Assembly: GCA_018714565.1 (NCBI GenBank)
Contig: DVNH01000048.1
Location: forward strand, 1 to 54,503
Reading direction: 5' to 3'
Length of the DNA stretch: 54,503 nt
Source: Candidatus Merdicola faecigallinarum
GTDB lineage: Bacteria > Bacillota > Clostridia > TANB77 > CAG-508
The notes beneath the pieces were generated by a model. That model worked only from the letters and a program-made list of their open reading frames with translations. It ran no database searches and had not been told where the DNA came from. Both the position numbers and the translations under genes were made by a program. Every line of letters starts with the position of its first letter. Position 1 is the first letter of the stretch. This document shows positions 24,558-33,712 of the stretch, piece after piece.

Positions 24558-27170
24558 TTATTGCATTTTTTCTTTCATTCTCATTAAGGTATTTAAAGCA
24601 TCAATTGGTGTTAATTCATTTAAATTAATTTTATCAATTTCGTGTGCAATTTCTGCCAATTTATAATTATATAAATCTAATTGTCCTGCTTGTACTTGTT
24701 TATTTTCTTTTTCTTGTTTTTTAGAACCTAAAATACTTTTTCTCTCTAAACTTCTTAATACTTCATTTGCTTTCGTTAAAACTGGTTTTGGCACTCCAGC
24801 AAGTCTTGCAACATGGATACCATAACTTTCATCGGTTCCACCTTCTACAATTTTTCTTAAGAAAATAATGTCTTCTCCTTTTTCTTTTACTGCTACAGAA
24901 TAATTTTTGATTCCTTCTATTTTATTTTCTAACTCAATTAATTCATGATAATGAGTTGCAAATAATGTTTTGGCACCACATTTTTCAGGATCTGCAATAT
25001 ATTCTGCTACTGCCCATGCAATTGATAATCCATCATACGTGGAAGTTCCTCTTCCTATCTCATCTAAAATAACTAAACTATTTCTGGTTGCTTCTTTTAA
25101 AATAGTAGCCACTTCCATCATTTCTACCATAAAAGTACTTTGCCCCATACTTAAATCATCCGATGCTCCTACTCTCGTAAAAATTTTATCTACTACTCCA
25201 ATTCTTGCATAAGAAGCTGGAACAAAGCTTCCACATTGCGCCATTAATGTAATTAATGCTACCTGTCTCATATAGGTGGATTTTCCTGCCATATTAGGAC
25301 CTGTTATCATTCCCAAACGATTTTTTTCTTCGTCTAAGTAAGTATCATTTGCAATAAACGTTCCATATGGTAACATTTTCTCTATTACTGGATGTCTTCC
25401 ATCTTTTATTTCAATGATTCCACTTTCATCCATAATTGGCATGCAATAATTCATTTCTTCTGCTACCGCTGCAAAAGAAGCTAACACATCTAAAGATGCC
25501 ACAACATTTGCCGATTTTTGTAGTCTTTTGATATTACTTGCTATCTTTTCTCTAATTTCAGTAAATGCTAAATATTCCAAATTTATTACTTTCTCTTCGG
25601 CTCCTAATATTTGGTTTTCTAAGTTTTTCAACTCTTCTGTAATAAATCTTTCGCAATTTGTTAATGTTTGTTTTCTGATATATCGATCTGGAACTTGATT
25701 TAAATATGTTTTTGTTACCTCAATAAAATATCCAAATACTTTATTAAATCCTACTTTTAAAGATTTAATACCTGTTTTTTCTTTTTCATCCATTTCTAAT
25801 TGTAGAATCCAATTTTTTCCTTCTGTTGTTGCTTTTTTCAACTTATCAATTTCTTCATTGTATCCTATTTTTATAATTCCACCTTCTTTTACACTCATTG
25901 GTGGATCTTCTACAATAGAGTTTTCAATTAATTCTTCTACGTCTTTTAACTCATCTAAATTTTCATATAACTCTTTTAATAGGTCAGAATTTACATTCTT
26001 TAATACATTTTTTAGTTCTGGTAATTTTAATAATGAATTTTTTAAAGAAATCATATCTCTTCCGTTCGCATTTCCATATGCAATTTTTCCCGCTAGCCTT
26101 TCAATATCATATACTTTCTTTAAATTTTCAATTACTTCCCCTTTTAATATCAGATTCTCCTTTAATTCTTTTACAGCATTTAATCTTTTACTAATTTCCT
26201 TTACATCAATCAATGGATCACTAAGCCATCTTCTTAAATGTCTACCTCCCATTGAAGTAGAGGTTTTATCTAGTACCCAAAGCAAAGTTCCTTTTTTACT
26301 TTTATCTCTCATCTTTTCTGTTATTTCTAGATTTCTTCTTGCATTAATATCTAATGACATATACTTTGTTGTAGTATACATTACAATCTTATTAATATGG
26401 CTTAAATTTGTTTTTTGCGTTTGTTTTAAATATTCCATTAATGCTTGAACAGAAGCTAGGCTCAACAATTTATCTTCTAAATTGCTAATCTCTTGTTCTC
26501 TACTATCTACAATATTAAATTTTTCCTTTATTTCTTGTACATTTCCTTCAAAAAACTTATCATTAAATCTTGTAATATATAGTTCAAATCTTTCTTTTAT
26601 TTGTTTCATTTCTTCTGTGCAATCATATAACATAGAATTTACAATTAGTTCCGCTGGTGTATATCTTGCAATTTCATCTAATACAAGTGGAAAATTATTA
26701 TGTTCTTTAATTTCAGTTGTATAAAAATCACCTGTTGATACATCACATACACTAATTCCAAAATGAATTCCTTTTTTGAAAATAGCCATTATATAATTAT
26801 TTTTTCGTTCTTCTAACATATTAGATTCTATTAAAGTTCCTGGAGTAACAACTCGAATTACTCCTCTTTTTACAATTCCTTTTGCTTGTTTCGGATCTTC
26901 TAATTGCTCACAAATAGCAACTTTATATCCTTTTGCTACTAATTTTGCAATATACATTTCGGCAGCATGATAAGGAACTCCACACATTGGCGCACGTTCT
27001 TCTTGTCCACAATCCTTTCCTGTTAAAGTAATTTCAAGTTCTCTTGATGCGGTTAAAGCATCTTCGAAAAACATTTCATAAAAATCTCCCAAACGATAAA
27101 ATAATATACAATCCTTATATTCCTCTTTTGTTTCTAAATATTTTTGCATCATAGGCGAAAACTCAGCCAT
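24558..27170 (-). CDS. mutS: DNA mismatch repair protein MutS
   Basis: Recognises mispairs and loops and recruits MutL. Domain I carries the mismatch-wedging motif: FYRLGDFYEMFFEDA, with Phe and Glu of the F-Y-E triplet. Connector and lever/clamp domains follow to about 560. The ATPase has TGPNMAGKSTYMRQ (Walker A), MEVATILKEATRNSLVILDEIGRGTSTYDG (signature and Walker B, given here in parts) and ATHYHELIELE. At 870 residues it is full-length MutS1. ATG at 27170 follows AAAAGGAG. It is 25 bases downstream of miaB, matching the common miaB-mutS operon of Clostridia; mutL is not in the window. Confidence 0.97.
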   Translation of the reverse strand: MAEFSPMMQKYLETKEEYKDCILFYRLGDFYEMFFEDALTASRELEITLTGKDCGQEERAPMCGVPYHAAEMYIAKLVAKGYKVAICEQLEDPKQAKGIVKRGVIRVVTPGTLIESNMLEERKNNYIMAIFKKGIHFGISVCDVSTGDFYTTEIKEHNNFPLVLDEIARYTPAELIVNSMLYDCTEEMKQIKERFELYITRFNDKFFEGNVQEIKEKFNIVDSREQEISNLEDKLLSLASVQALMEYLKQTQKTNLSHINKIVMYTTTKYMSLDINARRNLEITEKMRDKSKKGTLLWVLDKTSTSMGGRHLRRWLSDPLIDVKEISKRLNAVKELKENLILKGEVIENLKKVYDIERLAGKIAYGNANGRDMISLKNSLLKLPELKNVLKNVNSDLLKELYENLDELKDVEELIENSIVEDPPMSVKEGGIIKIGYNEEIDKLKKATTEGKNWILQLEMDEKEKTGIKSLKVGFNKVFGYFIEVTKTYLNQVPDRYIRKQTLTNCERFITEELKNLENQILGAEEKVINLEYLAFTEIREKIASNIKRLQKSANVVASLDVLASFAAVAEEMNYCMPIMDESGIIEIKDGRHPVIEKMLPYGTFIANDTYLDEEKNRLGMITGPNMAGKSTYMRQVALITLMAQCGSFVPASYARIGVVDKIFTRVGASDDLSMGQSTFMVEMMEVATILKEATRNSLVILDEIGRGTSTYDGLSIAWAVAEYIADPEKCGAKTLFATHYHELIELENKIEGIKNYSVAVKEKGEDIIFLRKIVEGGTDESYGIHVARLAGVPKPVLTKANEVLRSLERKSILGSKKQEKENKQVQAGQLDLYNYKLAEIAHEIDKINLNELTPIDALNTLMRMKEKMQ

Positions 27171-27195
27171 CTATTTTTTCTCCTTTTCTTATTTT

Positions 27196-28611
27196 CTATT
27201 CTTCTATTAACTCTCCTCTTAAGTACCACATATGTTCAGAAATAATTTTTATTTTTACTAATTGATGAATACAATTTTGAGGACCTTCGAATATAACAAC
27301 TTTATTACTATCTGTTCTTCCACTTAATAAAGTTTTATTATTCTTACTTGGTCCATCTACTAATACGGTTTGAATTGTTCCCACATATTTTTGATTGCTC
27401 TCTTCCATTTGTTCTTCTACCAATTTTTTTAAACGATTAAAACGCTCATGTTTTACTTCTTCTGGAATTTGATCTTCCATTTTATCTCCTGGCGTTCCCA
27501 CTCTTCTTGAATATAAAAACATATAAACTTGTTCAAATTTTACTTTTCTTACTACGTCTAAAGTATCTTCAAAATCTTCTTCCGTTTCTCCTGGGAATCC
27601 TACAATAATATCTGTAGATAAAGTAAGATTTGGAATTATTTTTTTCATGTTCTCTACTAATTTTAGATATTGTTCTTTACTATATTTACGATTCATTTTC
27701 TTTAAAATATTGGTACTTCCTGATTGTAGTGGTAAATGAATTAATTTACATATTTTTTCTCCATCTCGGATCGCCTCTATTACATCTTGTGTAAAGTCCT
27801 TTGGATGTGGTGAAATAAATCGAATACGCTCTATTCCTTTTATTTCATTTACCTTTCTTAATAGAGTTGCAAAGGAATGGATTCCTTCATATTCCTCAAA
27901 CTTAGGTCTTAACCCTTCCTTTTCAGATCTTAAATAGGAATTTACATTTTGCCCTAGTAATGTAATTTCTTTGTATCCTTCTTTTGCAAGTCCTACTATC
28001 TCTTCCATAATGTCTTTTGGGTTTCTACTTCTTTCTCGTCCTCTAACATAAGGAACGATACAATAACTACAAAAATTATTACATCCATTCATGATTGTGA
28101 CAGAGGCTTTTATTTTACTATCTCTTTTGATTGGAAGCCCTTCATAAATTTCTCCATCTATATCTAAAACATCTTTTATTTTTTCTTTTTCATTTAATAC
28201 TTGATACAAGTCTTCTGGAAATTTATGTAATGTATGAGTTCCAAAAATCAAATCGACAAAAGGATAGCTTTTTTTTATTTTTTCTATCATATGATCTTGT
28301 TGCATCATACAACCACCAATTGCTATGATAATTCCATTTTCTGTTTTTGCTCTTTTTAGTTCTCCTAATTTTCCGAATAGCTTATCTTCTGCATTTTCTC
28401 TGATACAACAAGTATTTAGTAATACTAAATCTGCTTCTTTTTCCTCTTCAACCTTTGAATATCCCATTTCTTCTAGCATACCACTTAATTTTTCTGAATC
28501 GTTTTCGTTTAATTGGCATCCCATTGTCAAAATATAATATTTCTTTGTTATTCCTTCATTTATTTTTTTTACTTCTTTCATATATCTTTTTTGTTCTTCT
28601 ATCTCTTGCAT
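27196..28611 (-). CDS. miaB: tRNA-2-methylthio-N6-dimethylallyladenosine synthase
   Basis: Radical-SAM methylthiotransferase acting on i6A37 of tRNAs. The N-terminal UPF0004 domain has three cysteines for the auxiliary cluster (GCQLNEND, LLNTCCIRE, GGCM). The radical SAM core has CNNFCSYCIVPYVRGRERSR, the CxxxCxxC motif. TRAM comes at the C-terminus. Met5 of the open frame (28611) is chosen: GGAGG lies 5 bases upstream, and the frame's first codon is a TTG inside that site. About 471 residues, typical. The two-base-pair NCCIRENAED pattern and length favour MiaB over MtaB or RimO. Confidence 0.95.
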   Translation of the reverse strand: MQEIEEQKRYMKEVKKINEGITKKYYILTMGCQLNENDSEKLSGMLEEMGYSKVEEEKEADLVLLNTCCIRENAEDKLFGKLGELKRAKTENGIIIAIGGCMMQQDHMIEKIKKSYPFVDLIFGTHTLHKFPEDLYQVLNEKEKIKDVLDIDGEIYEGLPIKRDSKIKASVTIMNGCNNFCSYCIVPYVRGRERSRNPKDIMEEIVGLAKEGYKEITLLGQNVNSYLRSEKEGLRPKFEEYEGIHSFATLLRKVNEIKGIERIRFISPHPKDFTQDVIEAIRDGEKICKLIHLPLQSGSTNILKKMNRKYSKEQYLKLVENMKKIIPNLTLSTDIIVGFPGETEEDFEDTLDVVRKVKFEQVYMFLYSRRVGTPGDKMEDQIPEEVKHERFNRLKKLVEEQMEESNQKYVGTIQTVLVDGPSKNNKTLLSGRTDSNKVVIFEGPQNCIHQLVKIKIISEHMWYLRGELIEE

Positions 28612-28726
28612 ATTCTCCTCCAATTCTAGCTTATTTTATTATAATTTTCAGTTTTTTTCAAGTTTTTACAATAGAAATAAACAAAAAAAGAAAGGTTAAC
28701 TTATAACTCCCTTTCTCTAAAATAAA

Positions 28727-28759
28727 AAAATAAAGCAACCTTAAAGCTGCTTTTATTTT
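28727..28759 (-). terminator. Intrinsic terminator of rpmE
   Basis: Stem AAAGCAGCTTTAAGGTTGCTTT on the minus strand, followed by ATTTTTTTATTTT. It overlaps the rpmE stop region and separates it from miaB. Confidence 0.65.
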
Positions 28760-28959
28760 TATTGAATTCCATATTTTTTCTTAAATTTATCTGCTCTTCC
28801 TCCTGTTGTATCTTTTCTAAGATTACCTGTCCAGAATGGATGACATTTTGAGCATACATCAACTTTCATTTCTTTTTTTGTTGAATTTGTTTCTATCACA
28901 TTTCCACAAGCACATGTAATGGTTGATGCTGTATATTGTGGATGTATTCCTTCTTTCAT
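28759..28959 (-). CDS. rpmE: Ribosomal protein L31 (zinc-binding type)
   Basis: Component of the large ribosomal subunit. 66 residues beginning MKEGIHPQY, with CACG (about 16-19) and [10 protein letters not shown] (about 36-40) forming the four-cysteine zinc site of the C+ type, so it is expected in zinc-replete cells. ATG at 28959 follows AGAGGTGAACAGGA. It sits upstream of miaB on the same strand, separated by a terminator. Confidence 0.96.
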   Translation of the reverse strand: MKEGIHPQYTASTITCACGNVIETNSTKKEMKVDVCSKCHPFWTGNLRKDTTGGRADKFKKKYGIQ

Positions 28960-29078
28960 TCCTGTTCACCTCTTCCTTCTCTTTGCAAGAAAAACCTTCC
29001 ATTTTTCTCACACAATAAAAAATGCTATTTATTATATTAACATAGTTTTTTTCATTTTTCAAGACTATCTATTAAATT

Positions 29079-29237
29079 TTATTTATTTTCCTCGTATTCT
29101 TGTGCTTGTACATAGATGGCTGATGCTTCTAATTCATCTCTTACTGATGTTTTTGAAACGATTTTGCTAACAATATTAAATAAACATGCGATTAATAATA
29201 TAAAAAGTCCAATTTTTTTCCAATATTTAGCGATCAT
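29079..29237 (-). CDS. 52-residue single-pass membrane protein
   Basis: ATG at 29237 (MIAKYWKKIGLF) lies behind AGAGGTGG with a short spacer; the stop TAA is at 29079-29081. One clear hydrophobic helix at about 9-24 (IGLFILLIACLFNIV), basic flank on the cytosolic side, and an acidic C-terminus (YVQAQEYEENK). This inside-positive layout is typical of genuine small membrane proteins. No family recognised. It is upstream of rpmE on the same strand. Coding support is the ribosome site, the single helix and the lack of any other use of this 200-base gap. Confidence 0.55.
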   Translation of the reverse strand: MIAKYWKKIGLFILLIACLFNIVSKIVSKTSVRDELEASAIYVQAQEYEENK

Positions 29238-29294
29238 ATTCCACCTCTTTTAAAATAACTCATATTATCATTATACTATAATTTGCAATTTTGT

Positions 29295-29326
29295 CAATAT
29301 TATTTCCTGTTCTGGAAACAATATTA
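29295..29326. repeat. Inverted repeat in the divergent region before the VanW-like gene
   Basis: CAATATTATTTCC and GGAAACAATATTA form near-matching arms around TGTTCT. It lies between the divergent 52-residue gene and the VanW-like gene and could be an operator or hairpin. Confidence 0.35.
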
Positions 29327-29382
29327 CTATGTTATGTTTCTTATTAAAAGTAATGTTTTATATTTGAATCTTGAAATGACAC

Positions 29383-29399
29383 TACTCTTAATAAGAGTA
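29383..29399. promoter_or_regulatory. Operator-like palindrome upstream of the VanW-like gene
   Basis: Perfect palindrome TACTCTTA-A-TAAGAGTA, 39 bases before the ATG and just ahead of the AAAGGAG site. TTGAAT (about 29364) with TTAATA inside the palindrome is a possible promoter, so a bound repressor could block it. Confidence 0.4.
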
Positions 29400-29437
29400 A
29401 TAACTCAGTTATCAATAAAATAATAAAGGAGTTTCTT

Positions 29438-30166
29438 ATGATTCGATTTTTTATTTTAATTACTTCATTATGTTTTTTATTAACAGGTTGTCAACCTTCT
29501 CAAAGTAATGATAAGTCCGAAAAAATCAATAATGAAGTAGAAAATAGTTCATCTATTTCAGACAATACTACTAGTATTTCTCAAATTCAAACTACGGAAA
29601 ATATCTCTAATATTTCTAATGCGATATCTCCTGATGTTAACAATGTTACAAATGAAAACACAAATACCTCTAATACTACAACTTCTTCATCTTCTGATAG
29701 TTCTCCAAAAGAAACAGAACTTGCATCTTTTACAACAAAAATCTATACAAAAGAAGAGGCAAGACAAAATAATCTTTCTATTACTTCTTCTCGTTTAAAT
29801 GGAACTATTGTAAAAGCTGGTTCTACTTTTTCTTTTACACAAACAATTGGTCCTTCTACCAGTGATAAAGGATATCAAGAAGCTGATATCTTTGATTCAA
29901 ACGGAAATAAGAAAAAGGGACTTGGCGGTGGAAACTGCCAAATTAGTAGTACTTTATATAATGTAGTTTTATCATTGCCTACTTTAACAGTAATTGAAAG
30001 GCATGAACATAGTAACAAAGTTCCCTATGTAAAAGCTGGAAAAGATGCTGCAGTTGCTTATGGAAGCATTGATTTTAAATTTAAAAATGAAAATCCATAT
30101 GATATTAAAATTTATTCCAATGTAACTACTAATAATGTAACAGTTCGAATTGTAAAAATCGAATAA
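29438..30166 (+). CDS. VanW-like domain lipoprotein
   Basis: The signal peptide ends in the lipobox LLTGC (Cys18), so the protein is lipid-anchored outside the membrane. A Ser/Thr/Asn-rich linker fills about 20-95. The VanW-like domain follows: SRLNGTIVKAGSTFSFTQTI, then GGGNCQISSTLYNV, the family's central Cys motif, and YVKAGKDAAVAYGSIDFKF. 242 residues. AAAGGAG precedes the ATG. VanW domains are common in Gram-positive envelope proteins; the biochemical role is unsettled, and nothing here implies glycopeptide resistance. It is 57 bases ahead of the DacF-like gene and probably cotranscribed, suggesting a cell-wall role. Confidence 0.88.
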   Translation: MIRFFILITSLCFLLTGCQPSQSNDKSEKINNEVENSSSISDNTTSISQIQTTENISNISNAISPDVNNVTNENTNTSNTTTSSSSDSSPKETELASFTTKIYTKEEARQNNLSITSSRLNGTIVKAGSTFSFTQTIGPSTSDKGYQEADIFDSNGNKKKGLGGGNCQISSTLYNVVLSLPTLTVIERHEHSNKVPYVKAGKDAAVAYGSIDFKFKNENPYDIKIYSNVTTNNVTVRIVKIE

Positions 30167-30223
30167 TCTTTGTATATTTTAGTTTTTTCATCATATAGTA
30201 GTTAATAATTAGGAGGTTATTTC

Positions 30224-31462
30224 ATGATTCGTATTCGTAAATTTATAAAATTTTATATCATATTATTTTTTACTTTGTTTGCATTTACTTTTTCCAGTTT
30301 CTGTCTTGCTTCTGAATCTTATATTTGGACTTCTTTAGACCCGTCTATTCTAACTTCTAATACAGATCAAGAAGCTGTCTCCTCTTCTAATTCTCTAAAT
30401 CTCGAATCCGGTAGTGCGATTTTAATTGAACAACATAGTGGAAAGATATTATATGAACATAATATACATGAAAAATTAAGACCTGCATCCGTTACAAAAA
30501 TAATGAGCGTTCTTTTAATTATGGAAGCTTTAGAAGAAGGAAAAATCCAATTAACAGATCAGATTCCTTGTAGTGAAACAGCTAGTTCTATGGGGGGTTC
30601 TCAAATATGGCTAGATCCGAGAGAAGAACTTTCTGTAGATGAAATGCTCAAAGCTATTTGTGTCGTATCTGCTAATGATTGTACTGTAGCAATGGCAGAA
30701 TATTTAGAAGGAAGCCAGGAAGCCTTTGTCGCTAAAATGAATCAAAAAGCCAAGGAACTTGGAATGAATGATACTACTTTTAAAAATTGTCATGGTATTG
30801 ACGAGGATGGGCATGTTACTTCTAGTTATGATATCGCTATTATGTCAAAAGAACTTTTAAATCGTTATCCTCAAATTACAAATTATACTACTATTTATAT
30901 GGATTCTTTACGAGATGGAAAATCATCTTTAGTAAATACGAATAAATTAATTCGCAATTATAAGGGGGCTACTGGATTAAAAACAGGATCTACTTCTCTT
31001 GCCTTATATAATCTATCTGCTTCTGCCACCCGTGATAATTTATCTTTAATTGCTGTTATTATGAAAGCTCCTACTACTAAGATTCGTTTTGCCGAAGCTC
31101 AAAAATTACTAGATTATGGTTTTTCTAATTTTTCTTATCAAGAACTTGGAAAAAAAGGAGATATTATAAAAACAGTTCCCGTATCCAAAGGCGTTTCTTC
31201 TCAAATCGATATTGTTCTTGAGAATGATTGTGGAACGATTATAGAAAAAGGATCAGAAAAAAATATCACTCAAACAATAGATCTTCCAGATTCTCTCTCT
31301 GCTCCCATCTCTCAAAATCAGAAGGTAGGAGAAGTTTCTTATTCTTTGGATGGAAATATTGTTGCTAGTACCAATTTAGTTGCCAAAGAAAGTATCGATA
31401 AAACCAATTTTTTTACTATTTTTAAAAATCTCTTTTTAAAATGGGGAAATCTTCTTCGCTAA
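30224..31462 (+). CDS. dacF: D-alanyl-D-alanine carboxypeptidase, DacF-like
   Basis: Penicillin-binding protein of the S11 family that trims the terminal D-Ala of peptidoglycan stems. A signal peptide or anchor at 1-29 (SSFCLASES) is followed by the three active-site motifs: SVTK (Ser89, Lys92), SAN (149-151) and KTG (253-255). The C-terminal beta domain (PBP5_C-like, about 290-385) and a hydrophobic/amphipathic tail (FFTIFKNLFLKWGNLL) fit membrane attachment. The length of 412 is usual. In Bacillus, DacF is a forespore enzyme; here the genes next door do not decide between vegetative and sporulation roles. The start follows AGGAGG. Confidence 0.93.
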   Translation: MIRIRKFIKFYIILFFTLFAFTFSSFCLASESYIWTSLDPSILTSNTDQEAVSSSNSLNLESGSAILIEQHSGKILYEHNIHEKLRPASVTKIMSVLLIMEALEEGKIQLTDQIPCSETASSMGGSQIWLDPREELSVDEMLKAICVVSANDCTVAMAEYLEGSQEAFVAKMNQKAKELGMNDTTFKNCHGIDEDGHVTSSYDIAIMSKELLNRYPQITNYTTIYMDSLRDGKSSLVNTNKLIRNYKGATGLKTGSTSLALYNLSASATRDNLSLIAVIMKAPTTKIRFAEAQKLLDYGFSNFSYQELGKKGDIIKTVPVSKGVSSQIDIVLENDCGTIIEKGSEKNITQTIDLPDSLSAPISQNQKVGEVSYSLDGNIVASTNLVAKESIDKTNFFTIFKNLFLKWGNLLR

Positions 31463-31481
31463 AAATATTGATGATAAGAAA

Positions 31482-31582
31482 AATGGCTTCGCTACATGTA
31501 CAGATTGCTTCGCAATCGCACAGATGAAAGAAACTTAACCTTGTTGCTCCGGAAATTTCGATAGAAATTTCCTATGCAATAA
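31482..31582 (-). repeat. Dispersed 3'-end element, copy D
   Basis: Full-length copy in inverse orientation to A-C. Plus-strand order: AATGGCTTCGCTACATGTAC, AGATTGCTTCGCAATCGCAC, an ATGAAAGAAACTTAACCTTG core, then GGAAATTTCGATAGAAATTT and CCTATGCAATAA. It lies between the dacF stop (31460-31462) and the terminator at 31587-31619. GATAAGAAAAATGGCTTCGC at its left end is shared exactly with copy E. Confidence 0.88.
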
Positions 31583-31586
31583 AAAA

Positions 31587-31619
31587 GAAAAGGTATAAAG
31601 CTTTTTATAATACCTTTTC
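31587..31619. terminator. Bidirectional terminator between dacF and fbp
   Basis: Arms GAAAAGGTAT / ATACCTTTTC with A- and T-rich flanks serve both converging genes. It abuts repeat copy D. Confidence 0.75.
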
Positions 31620-31678
31620 CTTTTTATTCTTTTATCCTTTTATATCTCTAATTTTTTATGTTGTATTATTCTATCTCT

Positions 31679-33625
31679 TTATTTTATCATCCCATTTCTA
31701 TATGCATTTAATAGTTGATTTAAGTCCTCAATTTCCTCTTTTAATTGTCTTCCAATATCTGTGTCAGAAATTTTCTTTCTTTCTACTTTTTCAACAATTT
31801 GCTTTGTAGAATGAATATCAAGCTCATTTAAAATTGCTTGTTCTGTCGAAGTAAAGGCTTCATGAGCAGTTAATACCAATCCATAAGAATTATAAATAAG
31901 AGTATAACCTGCGATTCCTGTTGTTTTCTGATATGCCTTTGATAATCCTCCATCTATTACCAATAATTTGCCATTTGCTTTAATCGGACTTTCACCTTCT
32001 TTATATTTTACCGGAATATGTCCGCTTATGATATGGCTTGTTTCTGGATCTAAATTAAATTCTTTTATAATTTTAATGCATGCCCCTTCTTCTTGTGTAA
32101 ACGTATAAAAAGGATTTTTTATTTCTTTTCTAATCTCTTTATCATCAATGAAATATCTCTCAAAAGTTCTCATAGCGTCTTTGCAAAAAATAGGAGAATA
32201 TTTACCACACCATAAATACCACATAAAATCCATTGCATTTTGTTTTTCTTCCGTTTGTTCTTCAGCAAAAAATGCTTTTCTGGCAATTTGATCAATATAA
32301 TCCAATAATTCTTTTCCTGATCTTATATTTCCATCAAAATTTACTTTAGCCAACTCTCCATTTTCATCCATCGGAATACAGCCATGGATTAATAAATTAC
32401 CATTATAAATTTTATAAATACTTCCCTTCGTGTATAAGAAATTAACATGTCTTTGTAATTTTTCGCTATTTTTAAATCCTTTTACTAATTTTTGAACAAC
32501 TTCCTCTTCTCTTTTTGTTAAACAATATGGATCTTTTTCATCTATCGTAGGAAAGTCATCGTCCAATAACTTATATTTTATATTATTAATTCTAATTTTT
32601 CCACCTTGAATTTTATCTAATAATAAACGATCTTCCATTTCATATTCGGGATGCTTTTTAATTATATTTCCTTCTAGTTTAAACTGAATAATTGCTGCTG
32701 CCTTTTCAATTTTGGCATATTTTTCTATTTCAGACTGCCTAGCTCCTTCTATTTTATTTGTTTGAAATACAGATGATACTTTGGGATATTCCTCTTCGGC
32801 AAATTCAATCATTGGTCTAATATTAATTCCATAAGCATCTTCTAAAATGTCCAAATTTCCATATCTTGCACAAATACGAAGTACATTCATGATACAAGCG
32901 GCACTTCCACAAGCAGATCCCATCCATATAATATCATGGTTCCCCCATTCTATATCGATGGAATGATATTTCATTAATTTATCCATAATAATATCCGGAC
33001 CTGGTCCTCTATCATAAATATCTCCTATAATATGCAAATGATCAATTGCTAATTGCTGAATTAAATTTGATATTGCAATAATAAAAGCTTCTGCTCTTTC
33101 TAGTTTAATAATCGAATGAATTATTTGATCATAGTAAGACTCTTTATCCATTACATTTTGATTTGCATGTAATAATTCGTCAATAATATATTCATATCCT
33201 TTTGGCATTGCCTTTCTTACTTTTGATCTACTATATTTAGAAGCAACAATTGTACATATTTTTATTAAACGATATAAAGTTATCTTATAAAATTCTTTTC
33301 TTTCTTCTTTTCTTTTTAATTCTTCTTTGATGATTGCAAGCTTTTCTTCTGGATAATAAATTAAAGTTGCTAATTTTCTTCTTTCAGCACTTGTCATGCT
33401 ATTTCCAAAAGTTTCGTCAATCTTTGTTTTTATAACTCCGGATGCATTTTTTAAAATGTGTAAAAATGGTTCATACTCTCCATGTAGATCACTTAAAAAA
33501 TGTTCTGTCCCTTTTGGTAAATTTAAAATTGCTTTTAAATTAATAATTTCCGTACATACATCTTGTATCGTAGGAAATCTCTCTGCCAATAATTCTAAAT
33601 ATTTTTGCTCACTACTATGTTTCAT
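31679..33625 (-). CDS. fbp: Fructose-1,6-bisphosphatase, class III
   Basis: Gluconeogenic enzyme of the Firmicute-specific class III (metallophosphatase fold). It has FLSDLHGEYEPF (metal ligands D-x-H), HIIGDIYDRGPGPD, ...EWGNHDIIWMGSACGSAACI and HIISGHIPVKYKEGESP in the C-terminal half, then VIDGGLSKAYQKTTGIAGYT. The length of 648 equals the family norm. ATG at 33625 follows TAAGGAG. Single gene, converging on dacF. A strong marker of Clostridia/Bacilli metabolism. Confidence 0.96.
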   Translation of the reverse strand: MKHSSEQKYLELLAERFPTIQDVCTEIINLKAILNLPKGTEHFLSDLHGEYEPFLHILKNASGVIKTKIDETFGNSMTSAERRKLATLIYYPEEKLAIIKEELKRKEERKEFYKITLYRLIKICTIVASKYSRSKVRKAMPKGYEYIIDELLHANQNVMDKESYYDQIIHSIIKLERAEAFIIAISNLIQQLAIDHLHIIGDIYDRGPGPDIIMDKLMKYHSIDIEWGNHDIIWMGSACGSAACIMNVLRICARYGNLDILEDAYGINIRPMIEFAEEEYPKVSSVFQTNKIEGARQSEIEKYAKIEKAAAIIQFKLEGNIIKKHPEYEMEDRLLLDKIQGGKIRINNIKYKLLDDDFPTIDEKDPYCLTKREEEVVQKLVKGFKNSEKLQRHVNFLYTKGSIYKIYNGNLLIHGCIPMDENGELAKVNFDGNIRSGKELLDYIDQIARKAFFAEEQTEEKQNAMDFMWYLWCGKYSPIFCKDAMRTFERYFIDDKEIRKEIKNPFYTFTQEEGACIKIIKEFNLDPETSHIISGHIPVKYKEGESPIKANGKLLVIDGGLSKAYQKTTGIAGYTLIYNSYGLVLTAHEAFTSTEQAILNELDIHSTKQIVEKVERKKISDTDIGRQLKEEIEDLNQLLNAYRNGMIK

Positions 33626-33712
33626 ATTTTTTCTCCTTACACGTCCTTATTATTCTCTTATTATACGATGAATCTAAAATTTTCGCAATCCAAAGTTAAA
33701 AGTAGAAGAGAA

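Noticed and set aside
25858..26448. 196-codon plus-strand frame opposite mutS
   Set aside because: mutS on the other strand is full-length with all motifs; the plus frame is Phe/Ser-rich noise from AT-rich antisense and has no ribosome site.
29438..30166. VanW-like protein as a vancomycin-resistance marker
   Set aside because: VanW-like domains are common in non-resistant Firmicutes; no vanHAX, vanRS or vanY partners are present.
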